Below are positions 43,701 to 51,462 of a stretch of DNA of 64,000 nt, piece by piece (within the stretch, counting starts at the first letter, position 1; each line of letters opens with the position of its first letter). Made by a program: the position numbers and the translations under genes. The notes below the pieces were generated by a model. The model was not told the DNA's origin. It worked only from the letters and a program-made list of their open reading frames with translations, and ran no database searches. The DNA is from JAFGLZ01 sp964622545. GTDB taxonomy: Bacteria > Planctomycetota > Phycisphaerae > UBA1845 > JAFGLZ01. The stretch covers positions 1-64,000 of the forward strand of contig CAZUQM010000010.1 of NCBI GenBank assembly GCA_964622545.1, read 5' to 3'.

Positions 43701-46232
43701 GAGCTGGCCGGCAGGGTCGAGCGAACCATGAAGGCAACGGCCGCTGAGGCGAGGCTGAAGTCGTTGACCCAGTCGGCGCCTGCCAGGCAGGTCGGTCAGG
43801 GCCTAGCCAATGCGGGCAAGCAGTTGGCCGCATCGAAAGCCGACCAGGCGGCCGCGTCGCTGCAACACGCAGAGGCGGGGCTGAAGGCGCTTGGGACGGC
43901 CGCGGCGAAGCAGGCCGAGCAGGCACACCAGGCCGTCGAGAGGCACGCCCGGGCCATCAAGGCGTGGCAGACCGAAGAGGACCAGCGGCAGGCCGCCGTC
44001 AAGGCGTATCACGACGAGACGGCCCGACGGGCCAAGGCCCTGAAGGCGTGGGCATCGGCCGAGAAGCAGCGTCAGGCGGCCTTGGCCAAGTGGCGGGCGG
44101 AGCATCCCACACCGAAACCGACCACGCAGGCCGCGACGTCGAAGCCCACGACGAGCAACCCCGCGACGTCCCAGCCGAGTGCGGTAGCCGCCGCTCCTCA
44201 GCCGCCGAAGGAGTTGGCCAGTCCGAAACCGCGCCCGGCATTCAAGCCGCTCAAGCCACCGGCGTCGAAGCCGAAGGAGCGTCCGAAGCCACCGGCGTCG
44301 CTGTGGAAGGCCGAGCAGATCAAGACGGCCAGGGTAGCGGGGGCGAGCTTCGCCGAACTGGCCAAGCAGGCCGAGGCGCTGAGCAAGAGCTCGAGCTCGC
44401 TGGCGCAGGCCGTGTCCGCCCAGCAACAGGCCGAGCAGAAGGCCGGGGAGTCGCAGGCCGCGCGCGACAGACAGGCCGCAGGACATCAGCAGGAGCTGAT
44501 CCAGCAGACGCGGAAGCTGACGTCCCGGGCGTCCAAGGCCCTATCGCCGGACAAGCCGCTGGCCGAGGCGGCGGATCCGATGCCGCCGATGCGTCGGGCC
44601 GAGGACGAGCTGAAGGCGGGTCGCCCGACCGCCGCGGTCGATCAGGAGATGCAGGCGGCGGCCCGTCTGGACGACCTCAGCCGACGACTAGCCGAGGCGA
44701 CGCAGGTCGAACAGCAGCGCGTGGCGAGGACGAAGTCTGAGGCGCAGAAGACCCGCGAGCAGATCGGCCGTGCGCAAGACACGGCCCGGCAGATCGCACG
44801 TTTGCAGCAGGAGGAGGGGGCCCTGCACAAGTCGTCGCAGCAGATGGCCAGGCGAGTCAAGCCGCTCGGTCCGGTGCTACGCGACAAGCTGGTCGCCGAC
44901 CTGAGCAGGCAGCAGACCGAGCTGGCCAAAGAGGCGGCCCAGCTCTCGGACGAGCTGAGCACGCCGAGCCAGCGCGACGGGATGGTGCTTCCGGCCGAGC
45001 CGAATCCACGTGCCCAGGAGGCGGCGATCCGGGCGATGCAGGCGGCCGAGGCGTTGAGAGTGCACGCCGAGGGAGACAAGCCGGCGGCGTCTTTGTCGTC
45101 GAAGGCCCCGGCGCGCGCGACGACGCTGGCACGCCAAGGAGCGGCGGCCGACGCGCTGACGCGGCTGGCGGCGGAGCTGCAGCGCCCTGTCGAGACGGAC
45201 CCGATGCGCTGGGAGGCCCAGGCGGTCGAGGACTATCTGCGGGTCCGGCATGCCGAGCGGGCGCTGGACTTGGCCGAGGATCAGCGACGCTTGCGTCGCG
45301 AACTGGCCGAAACGCTCGACGGTCATCCGGCGCGAGCGGTGGGGCTCGAGCAGGAACGGTTGGCGGATGAGGTGACGGGTTTCGCCCTGGCGGCGGACTT
45401 CATGGTCGAGCAGATCGAGATGATGGGCGACCGCGTCGCGGGCCTTAAGCCCAAGGTCTTGGCGTCGGTCAAGCAGGCGGCCGAGCTCCTCCGCAAGTCG
45501 GCGCCCGAGACGATGCGACGGGCCGCTGCGGAGCTGAAGGCCGATCGTGCCGGCCGGGCTGTGGGCCCCATGAAGGCGGCGGCCAAGTCGGTGCAGCAGG
45601 CCCAGCGCATTCTATCGTCGCTGCAAGGGCGGCTCGCCTCGGCGGCCAAAAGGGTCAAGCCGGGGCCGGGGGATCGTCAGGCCCTGGATCGGCAACTGGT
45701 CGAGGCGCTGCAGGACCAGTACGATGCCTTGCGTCGGATGATGGAGGCCGAACAGGCCACGAGCGATCCGTCGACCGACCCGGCCGAGGCGCTGGCCCGC
45801 GCGATGCGCGAGAAGCTGACGGCGCGGGCGGCCCAGTCGTCGGCCCAGGCCAGCGCGGCTCGGATGCATGCCAGTGCGAAGGACTTCCTCCAGGCGGCGT
45901 GGGAGCTGGCGGGTCAGGGCCGGATCAATCCGGACGAGGCGATGATCATGCCGACGCCGGCGATGGGCGAGGGGAACTGGCGTGTGTTTGCCCTGGACGA
46001 AACGGTCCTGGACCTGGAGGCGCTGGGGCTGTCGCGGTCGGATTGGGCGCGGCTCCCCGGCACGCTGAGAGAGGACGTCATCCAGGCGGCGGAGGACAAG
46101 GCCCCGCCGGGCTACCGCGAGCTGATTCGCAGCTACTTCCGGGCGATCAGCCGTCAGGCTGCCGCGCGCGACGCCAAGCCGCTGGTGGGCCAGGAGCAGA
46201 CGACGGACGACGCCGATCGGCCGGCGAAATGA
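40794..46232 (+). CDS. Giant membrane-anchored coiled-coil protein (DUF4175-like)
   Basis: An 1812-residue protein that closes the MoxR unit. The N-terminal third resembles the DUF4175 type: two membrane helices (about 31-85), the IARTIEQANPELEERLSSTVELL segment, a third helix (about 165-185), then beta-sandwich domains (about 200-520). From about residue 525 to the end it is almost all charged alpha-helix rich in Ala, Glu, Gln, Lys and Arg, that is, long coiled coils. Two Pro/Thr/Ser linkers interrupt (about 700-745 and 1105-1170). No enzyme motif is visible. It could span periplasm or form a scaffold tied to the vWA proteins. GAAGGACGG lies shortly before the ATG at 40794. Confidence 0.85.
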   Translation: MSDVALTGPIPPEIRGKLRGMLWRARLVAVVRGLAVLLGTLLTAVLLAVAIDQHVLGHVERYVILYEWPMRLAVAGIIVLTCSVVAGLTLLRPLMRAYSAAGIARTIEQANPELEERLSSTVELLTSRDPEALRGSETMIRALSSQAVSRARDLSLRGVIRWDRTARYWAVTLLLLLLAAVLAMRWPDAFAASLKRLVLANLERVGSVELVVAGQADRVVPAGEPVMIEAAVRGGQTKRVWLLLRSEDDRLRTVEMAAVRGEPSVFTHTIARAEGHWRYQVRTLDSHTRWHELRAVPRPLVVGISAEVTPPAYSKRPLRRLATLPPTVRVLRQSQIVLRVRTNKCVQRAVLDFEGGQTRDLSDGAEADLLTAGLTAMADTSFRVLLVDEHGLDNLSPDRFRLKVVRDRPPAVSILRPGRRVTLKPADELPIRFRARDDLGLSRAELVVVDGVGDPVVLPIELAKEGARRVESRTLLDLSTLRLEGVKRLAYRLSVADTLPANLGNGPQTAVSAEHEIEIDQGAQSFKMQLLKNVRKEFEGALTKLGTLLEAAEKDVAALHTAATKKQAWTDKEAETSTAVRGTLREAEELTQQVEQMCDYTDYRKLGERLAMEVGQRHIAPAERLIVQAELSADDVPERTDRLGRATYEIERARKRLAELARQFDDAAAYQETAQAMAEAADRQAELAERMRAMGTDELPEGVLQPTSMPTTQTDAMQPGAEPPPSSLGRPTTAPAGKTVQPGKVAPEAMAKLTDEQRELMESIQQMVASNPDLMRPVLDVQQSQGKTLLEQLAELVQRERELLSYAEEQQSRDALEVSRERLGKSQEALAAKTEALAKQRAGMLEAAKASLPDRPSLERPAGRIRRERLDEATKDLAGHVKSLAEAADRVEAHAKALAKQIPDATPHEKRADALRAMSQEAQKLAKRQRDLVGEGKQLAQQREATAKRQAKAQAELTAKGKTLAQARDELAGRVERTMKATAAEARLKSLTQSAPARQVGQGLANAGKQLAASKADQAAASLQHAEAGLKALGTAAAKQAEQAHQAVERHARAIKAWQTEEDQRQAAVKAYHDETARRAKALKAWASAEKQRQAALAKWRAEHPTPKPTTQAATSKPTTSNPATSQPSAVAAAPQPPKELASPKPRPAFKPLKPPASKPKERPKPPASLWKAEQIKTARVAGASFAELAKQAEALSKSSSSLAQAVSAQQQAEQKAGESQAARDRQAAGHQQELIQQTRKLTSRASKALSPDKPLAEAADPMPPMRRAEDELKAGRPTAAVDQEMQAAARLDDLSRRLAEATQVEQQRVARTKSEAQKTREQIGRAQDTARQIARLQQEEGALHKSSQQMARRVKPLGPVLRDKLVADLSRQQTELAKEAAQLSDELSTPSQRDGMVLPAEPNPRAQEAAIRAMQAAEALRVHAEGDKPAASLSSKAPARATTLARQGAAADALTRLAAELQRPVETDPMRWEAQAVEDYLRVRHAERALDLAEDQRRLRRELAETLDGHPARAVGLEQERLADEVTGFALAADFMVEQIEMMGDRVAGLKPKVLASVKQAAELLRKSAPETMRRAAAELKADRAGRAVGPMKAAAKSVQQAQRILSSLQGRLASAAKRVKPGPGDRQALDRQLVEALQDQYDALRRMMEAEQATSDPSTDPAEALARAMREKLTARAAQSSAQASAARMHASAKDFLQAAWELAGQGRINPDEAMIMPTPAMGEGNWRVFALDETVLDLEALGLSRSDWARLPGTLREDVIQAAEDKAPPGYRELIRSYFRAISRQAAARDAKPLVGQEQTTDDADRPAK

Positions 46233-46324
46233 CGCGGTGCGAGCCAGTCAGAGGCCGGCCGAGCGCGAGACGAAACGACAGGGCGGCTCGATCGTCGAGC
46301 CGAAAGGACGTATGGAGAGACAGC

Positions 46325-47299
46325 ATGAAGTGCACGATGTGGTTGGTGGTGGTCGGGACGAGCGTGACGGCCTGGGCCTCGACGGCAAGCGCGGCCGAGC
46401 CGATGTATCCGAAGCTGACATGGGACGTCGGCATCCGGGAATGCTATCTGAAGGGGTTGGACCAGCCGGACGTGTGGACGGCGGCGCGGGCGATCGGGGT
46501 TCGGCGGCTGGAGGTGGTGGTCGACAAGGAGCTGGCCTGCCCGCACCTCTTTGAGGGCAAGGGCAGCCCCTACAAGGTGGCGACGCCGGAGGATCGGGCC
46601 AGGCTGGCGGCGGCGCTCAAGAAGCACGACATCGAGATCAGTTGCTTCTGTTGCATCGTCCGCGGCAAGAACGGCCCGGACATGGATCAGGTGGCGTGGA
46701 TCACGAAGGTGGCCGAGGCCGCCGCTGAGCTGAAGGTGCCCGTGATCATGATGCCGCTCGGGTGCAGCGCCCCGTCGGACGAGGTCTACATCAAAGGCGC
46801 CATCGCGTTTCTCAACGCGCTGGTGCCCGCGGCGAAGAAGACGGGCGTGCAGATGACGATCGAGAACCTGGGGCACTACCTGAATCGTCGTGAGATCGTC
46901 GTGCCGATCATGAAGGGCGTGCCGACGGATCAGGTCGGTCTGGCGAACGACATCACGAACATGTACTGGTACGGCCACCCGATCGAGGAGCTGTACAAGC
47001 TCGCCGAGGACGTCGCGCCGTTCGTCCGCTACGTCCACATCAAGAGCATCAAGTACCCCGAGGACAAGAAGCACACGCAGCGCAAGCCCGGCTGGGAGTA
47101 CGGCAAGTACGCCGAGCCCGTCCGTACGGGCGATGTGGATTTCGTGCGCGTGGTGAGCGCCTACGCCAAGGCCGGGTTCAAGGGGGATCTGACGATCGAG
47201 GACGACTCGCTCCGGAAGTTCGACGCGGCGGGCAAGCTCCGGGTGCTCCGTGACGACGTCAAGCTGCTGCGCGAGATCATCGCGAAGGTGGCCAACTGA
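46325..47299 (+). CDS. Secreted sugar phosphate isomerase/epimerase-like protein
   Basis: A 324-residue xylose-isomerase-like TIM-barrel protein with a Sec signal peptide (LVVVGTSVTAWASTASA), unlike the Tat-type relatives upstream. The barrel shows GVRRLEVVVDKELACPH, HDIEISCFCCIV, VQMTIENLGHYLN with the metal-ligand glutamate, QVGLANDITNMYWYG and DLTIEDDSL. Substrate unknown. GGAG lies seven bases before the ATG at 46325. It follows the giant coiled-coil gene by 92 bp, but a strong hairpin right after its own stop suggests it ends a transcript. It fits better with the sugar genes to its right. Confidence 0.85.
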   Translation: MKCTMWLVVVGTSVTAWASTASAAEPMYPKLTWDVGIRECYLKGLDQPDVWTAARAIGVRRLEVVVDKELACPHLFEGKGSPYKVATPEDRARLAAALKKHDIEISCFCCIVRGKNGPDMDQVAWITKVAEAAAELKVPVIMMPLGCSAPSDEVYIKGAIAFLNALVPAAKKTGVQMTIENLGHYLNRREIVVPIMKGVPTDQVGLANDITNMYWYGHPIEELYKLAEDVAPFVRYVHIKSIKYPEDKKHTQRKPGWEYGKYAEPVRTGDVDFVRVVSAYAKAGFKGDLTIEDDSLRKFDAAGKLRVLRDDVKLLREIIAKVAN

Positions 47300-47301
47300 C
47301 G

Positions 47302-47325
47302 CGCGTCCGCGATCGCGCGGACGCG
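47302..47325 (+). terminator. Strong hairpin after the isomerase stop
   Basis: A perfect 10-bp GC stem (CGCGTCCGCG and CGCGGACGCG) with the 4-base loop ATCG begins two bases after the stop codon. There is no run of T residues after it, so it would be an atypical intrinsic terminator or an mRNA-end stabiliser. Confidence 0.55.
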
Positions 47326-47399
47326 AAACGTCGAAACGACGGATAGCCTGCTCGCGCTGTCGTCCGCAGGGGGCCATCAAGGCACCCTCGATATCCTTT

Positions 47400-47461
47400 C
47401 GGCACGGGTGCCGCGGCCAGCTTGTCCGGTCGTGTTGGAGAACGACCCTCCTTGGCCAAGG
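47400..47461. repeat. Degenerate GGTGCC-type palindromic element
   Basis: A perfect inverted repeat CGGCAC, GG, GTGCCG (47400-47413) leads into GGTGCCGCGGCCAGCTTGTC, which aligns with the starts of the elements at 34986 and 61552. The sequence TCGTGTTGGA at 47430 also recurs in the 61552 element. A 12-bp palindrome CCTTGGCCAAGG ends the stretch (47450-47461). Confidence 0.5.
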
Positions 47462-47571
47462 CTACGGATGGCGGGGGCTCCTGCCGAGGCGCGGAGTCCC
47501 TATGCAGCTATGGACAACGTGCGATGCTTGGCCCTCACGGCAAGGGCCCGCTGGAGGCAGCGGAGTTCGGT

Positions 47572-49230
47572 CTATGTCTTCTTGCCGAAAACCTCGTCTT
47601 CGTAAGGCATGGATAGGGGGCGGCCCTTGGCGCTGGATTGCTCGGCGAGGCTGAGCACGCCGATGACGCGTCGGGCCGACTCGGCCGTGACCTCGAGCGG
47701 AGCGCCGAGCAGGAGGTGGTCGGCCAGGGCACGGTAGTAGCCGTGCCAGTCGCCCTCGACAAAGGGGACGGTCGATTCGATGCGGCGGCCGTCGTCGGTC
47801 ATCTGCACGAGCTTGAGCGGTCCCCCCTCGGTCAGGCTCAGCCCGCCCCTGGTGCCGAGGATCCGCCACTTGTCCTTGGGTACGGCCGCCAGGCTGGATT
47901 GCTCGAACGTGGCCATGACGCCGCCGTCGAAGCGGATCGTGGCCCAGCAATGGTCCTCGTTGGTGACGTGATGCCACACGCGCTTCGGCGGGAAGAAGCC
48001 GAAGACGCTCTCGACGCGGCGAGGCACGAGGTTGAGGATCCAGTCGATGAAGTGCGCGCCCCAGTCGTAGAACGCCCCACCGCTGACGGCCTTGCTGCTG
48101 CGCCACCAGTCGCCGGGATAGCTGTAACCCCCGAAGCACGCTTCGATCTGGAAGACCTCGCCGATCGCGCCGTCGTCGATAAGGCCCTTGATGGTCAGGT
48201 AGTCGGCGTCGCGGCGGCGGTTGTGGAAGACGCTGCAGACCGTCCCGGCCTTCCGTGCGGCCCGAATCATGTCGGTCGCTTCCTGGATCGTCAGGGCGAA
48301 GGGCTTCTCACAGACGACGTGACGTCCGGCCTTGCTGCATCGGACCGCCAGCGGGGCGTGCGTGTTGTGCGGCGTGACGAGCACGCACAGCTCGACCTCG
48401 TCGTCGGTGAGCATGTCGTCGAGGTCCTGATAGGTCCTCACGCCAGGCAGCTCGTCCTCGGCGACGTCGAGGCGCGACGGATCGCTGTCGCAGACGGCGA
48501 CGGTGTGCAGGCCCTGGCAGTCGTCGATGGCGTCGGCATGGAGCTTGCCCATGTTGAACGCCCCGCCGTACCCGACGACGGCGCATCCGATGGATCGCGA
48601 AAAGCACTCGTCCTCGCCGGTGACCCAGCGGAGCTGCCGGAGCACCTGGGCCTGGAAGTCGGGGTGGTGGAAGGCCCGCTCGTCGTGGCCGAGGGCGAGG
48701 TAGCCGACGCGGCCCTCGCCCTGTGTGCGGGTGTAGGCCATCGGATGGGCGACGTTGTGCCAGTACGCCTGGAGGTACGGCTCGACGTCGGCGTGATGTG
48801 TGAGGATGTACAGCTCGTCGGTGATCCGAAAGGGTCGAACGCGGGCGGTGAGCGGATGGTCGGGGTCGCTGACGGTCACGTCAAAGGGCACGACGGCGCC
48901 ATGGCCGTCGAACTGGCTGCCGATGAGCTCCATGAAACGGGTGTTGCCGGTGAAGGAATCGCTGGCGCAGTGGATGCCGACGAGCCCGCCGCCGGCCTCG
49001 ACGAAGTCGACGAGCCCCTTCTCCTGTCGCCCCGTCAGGGAGCCGCCCTGCGTGTAGAGCACGACGGCGGCGTAGCGGCTTCGCGGCAGTGAGGCCAGCG
49101 CGTTGCGGTCGGTCGTGCCCGTGACCTGAAACAGGCCCGATTCGCTGAGGAACCGGTCGAGGATCTCGCCGCAGGACTCAAACGGGTGGTACTCGCCGCC
49201 GAGTAGGACCAAGACGTTCTTGCGTGGCAT
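47572..49230 (-). CDS. ThuA-like domain fused to Gfo/Idh/MocA oxidoreductase
   Basis: A 552-residue fusion. Residues 1-205 form a ThuA-type (glutamine-amidotransferase-like) domain: NVLVLLGGEYHPFESC, YTQGGSLT, GGGLVGIHCASDSF, DELYILTHH and GRVGYLALGHDERAFHHP. Residues about 213-552 are a Gfo/Idh/MocA NAD(P)-dependent oxidoreductase with the dinucleotide site in CAVVGYGGAFNMGKLHADAI, the CEKPFALT motif carrying the conserved lysine, and GGAFYDWGAHFIDWIL. The pair, often separate neighbouring genes in planctomycete sugar loci, is joined here by a short linker. It probably acts on a keto-sugar or sugar in the cytoplasm; no signal peptide is seen. GGAG lies seven bases before the ATG. Confidence 0.9.
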   Translation of the reverse strand: MPRKNVLVLLGGEYHPFESCGEILDRFLSESGLFQVTGTTDRNALASLPRSRYAAVVLYTQGGSLTGRQEKGLVDFVEAGGGLVGIHCASDSFTGNTRFMELIGSQFDGHGAVVPFDVTVSDPDHPLTARVRPFRITDELYILTHHADVEPYLQAYWHNVAHPMAYTRTQGEGRVGYLALGHDERAFHHPDFQAQVLRQLRWVTGEDECFSRSIGCAVVGYGGAFNMGKLHADAIDDCQGLHTVAVCDSDPSRLDVAEDELPGVRTYQDLDDMLTDDEVELCVLVTPHNTHAPLAVRCSKAGRHVVCEKPFALTIQEATDMIRAARKAGTVCSVFHNRRRDADYLTIKGLIDDGAIGEVFQIEACFGGYSYPGDWWRSSKAVSGGAFYDWGAHFIDWILNLVPRRVESVFGFFPPKRVWHHVTNEDHCWATIRFDGGVMATFEQSSLAAVPKDKWRILGTRGGLSLTEGGPLKLVQMTDDGRRIESTVPFVEGDWHGYYRALADHLLLGAPLEVTAESARRVIGVLSLAEQSSAKGRPLSMPYEDEVFGKKT

Positions 49231-49486
49231 GCGATACTCCAGGGCGATCGGTCAGCCGCCGATGGTGTTGCGGACGGTGCGTCGGTTCTTGGCTGAGACG
49301 CCTCGCCACGGCGCTCAGGCGGGCCAGTGTAGTCGTCGAGCCTGGCGATGGCCAGGGCGCTCGGGGCGCGCCACAACCATGAGGCAAACGTGTTGACTGC
49401 CCCTGAGTCGGTGCAAAATAGCGTCGGCATGCGGGCGATGGGTGTCTTGGGTGAAACCGCCGTGGAGGTGGCGGTCGCGGTCGCCT

Positions 49487-50878
49487 CTACGCCACGTGTT
49501 TCGTCCCGAATTGCAGGGCGCCCGGCGAGCAGCCGTCGAAGAGTTCGGGCTGGCGGTGGGTCCGCTGGCGGTAGGTCTGCATGATCTCGCGCAGGGCGGC
49601 GAAGCATCGCTCGTCATCATCCATCAGGATCGCGACCGTCCCGCCGGCCCCGCCGCCGCTGATCTTGGCGCCGTAGAACCCCTGCTCGGGGCCCCGCTCG
49701 CGGATGAGGTTGCTCAAGAGGTCGGTCTCGATACTGCCCAGGCCGCAGCGCTGGCCGTAGCTCCAGTGGGAGGCGTACATGAGCTTGCCGGCCTCGGTGA
49801 GGTCTTCGCGCTTGCGGGTCCTGGCCGCCCGCAGGAGGTGCTGAGCGAACTGATGGACGCGGCGATTCTCATAGATGTGGTGTTCCGTGCGCGAGCGCAC
49901 CTTGTAGACGGTGTCGGGCTGGACGGTGGTGACGGGATCGGCCGTGTCGCCGTAGCGGTCGAGAAAGTCGGCGCCGCGCATCTTCATGGGCAGGTGGTCG
50001 CGGAACTGCTCGACGTACTGCTCGGGCGTGACGTTGGCCAGGTAGCCGCGGGTCGGATCGCCGTCGGCGCCGGCTCGCTGCATCCGGTTGACGATGATGC
50101 GATGGCCCATGTAGGCCGCGACGCGGGCCTGGGTGTAGCGTTCTCCGCTGACCTGGTGCTTGACGGCCGAATCGACACCCACGGCCGTGACACCCTCGGG
50201 CAAGGGCAGGGGGTCGAGCACCTCATGGGGCTGACACTTGAGCTGGAGCAGCGACCTGGCGCGGCCCATGAGGCTGGTGACCTGGTCCATGATGCCGCAC
50301 GGCGCGCCGACGATGAGGTTCTCGCATCGCTGACAGAGGAGGGCCCCGTCGAGCGGATCGATCCGGATGCCGTACAGGGCACAGATCGCCTGAAGGGTGG
50401 CGACCTCGACGGCCGCGGACGAGCCGATGCCGGCGCGAGGCGTGGCGGTGGAGTCGAAGACGATGGTCGCGCCGCCGCCGAAGTGCGGCACCAGCCCTTG
50501 CTTGAGGACGAAGTAGAAGACGCCCGCGAGGTATTTGGCCCATTCGGCGCCGTCGTCATCGAAGGTCCGTGCGAAGGCCTCGGGGGCGGCCAGCGTCCCG
50601 TCGGGTGCGTAGAGCCGGGCCAGCGGCCAGCGGCATTCGGCGTGTTGCCCGGGCGACTCCCAGGCGAGGGAGTGGAGCTCGACATGCTGATCGGTCCGGG
50701 CCTGGATGGCCATAGCGACGCGGCGGCCGAGGGGCAGCTCGAGCACGAGCGAGCCGGTGTAGTCGGCGATGCCGCCCATGACGTCGAGGCGGGCGGGCGC
50801 CTGGGCTACGAACATCGGCTGATCGGGCTTGAGCCATCCCTGGGAGGATGCCTTGAGGTTCGCGATAAACTCTTCCAT
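49487..50878 (-). CDS. L-arabinokinase-like GHMP kinase
   Basis: A 463-residue GHMP-family sugar kinase. The three family motifs are intact: PARLDVMGGIADYTGSLVLE at the start, GIGSSAAVEVATLQA for the phosphate loop, and GAKISGGGAGGTVAIL near the end. The wording, including LDVMGGIADY, CQRCENLIVGAPCGIMDQVTS, DDPVTTV-like DPVTTVQPDTVYKVRSRTEH and HWSYGQRCGLGS, matches from memory the kinase half of plant L-arabinokinase (ARA1) much better than ordinary galactokinase. It should phosphorylate the anomeric carbon of a pentose or hexose with ATP in the cytoplasm, possibly arabinose, galactose or a derivative released by the glycosidases. The plant enzyme's glycosyltransferase-like N-terminal half is absent. 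The ATG at 50878 is the best start, though its ribosome-binding site is weak. Confidence 0.85.
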   Translation of the reverse strand: MEEFIANLKASSQGWLKPDQPMFVAQAPARLDVMGGIADYTGSLVLELPLGRRVAMAIQARTDQHVELHSLAWESPGQHAECRWPLARLYAPDGTLAAPEAFARTFDDDGAEWAKYLAGVFYFVLKQGLVPHFGGGATIVFDSTATPRAGIGSSAAVEVATLQAICALYGIRIDPLDGALLCQRCENLIVGAPCGIMDQVTSLMGRARSLLQLKCQPHEVLDPLPLPEGVTAVGVDSAVKHQVSGERYTQARVAAYMGHRIIVNRMQRAGADGDPTRGYLANVTPEQYVEQFRDHLPMKMRGADFLDRYGDTADPVTTVQPDTVYKVRSRTEHHIYENRRVHQFAQHLLRAARTRKREDLTEAGKLMYASHWSYGQRCGLGSIETDLLSNLIRERGPEQGFYGAKISGGGAGGTVAILMDDDERCFAALREIMQTYRQRTHRQPELFDGCSPGALQFGTKHVA

Positions 50879-50964
50879 GTTCGGATGACCGCAGGACGTC
50901 GACCCTGGCGGATCGGTGTTGGCGGGACAGCCCACGGCGGTGGTGTCCCACGGGCCACAAGGTC

Positions 50965-51360
50965 CTATGAGGTGACCTCTCGAATCACGTGCTCGGCTAC
51001 GAAGATCGGCGTTTCCATCGCCACGCCCAAGGCGATGGCGTCGGACGGGCGAGCATCGACCTCGATGACCTCGCCGTCGAGCCGGATGATCAAATTGGCG
51101 TAGAAAGTCCCCTCGCGGAGATCACAGACCACGATCCGTTCGAGCTCGCCGTGCATGTTCTCGATGACCGACGCGAGCAGGTCATGCGTCAGCGGTCGGA
51201 GATGGCGGATACCCTTAAGGCGGTGGTCGATGGCCCAAGCCTCATAGCTGCCGATGACGATGGGGAACTGGCGTTCTCCCTCGCGCTCCTTGAGGACGAT
51301 GACCTGTTGGTCGCTCGCTTCGGAGATGATGATGCGGGCTAGGTCAACTTGGACTTCCAT
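50965..51360 (-). CDS. Bifunctional-nuclease-domain (BFN/DUF151) protein
   Basis: A 131-residue protein made of a single BFN domain. It shows the family elements VILKE-like VIVLKEREGERQFPIVIGSYEAWAI (cited in part), PLTHDLLASVIENM, GTFYANLIIR and DARPSDAIALGVAMETPIFVAE. Plant members have RNase and DNase activity; bacterial members are widespread and poorly characterised. It is cytoplasmic. It lies 86 bp upstream of the arabinokinase-like gene on the same strand and could be cotranscribed, though a functional link is not apparent. Confidence 0.93.
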   Translation of the reverse strand: MEVQVDLARIIISEASDQQVIVLKEREGERQFPIVIGSYEAWAIDHRLKGIRHLRPLTHDLLASVIENMHGELERIVVCDLREGTFYANLIIRLDGEVIEVDARPSDAIALGVAMETPIFVAEHVIREVTS

Positions 51361-51462
51361 ATGACCCTCACTTGCCCGGCCAAGCTATCGGTCACCCCGG
51401 AGACTGTCAAGCGACGCGCCGAGGGAGATCGGTCGGATCGTGAGACCGAGCGAAGGCAAACC

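Noticed and set aside
49442..51103. A 553-codon plus-strand frame antisense to the kinase and BFN genes
   Set aside because: It covers two independent genes on the other strand and shows no family motif.
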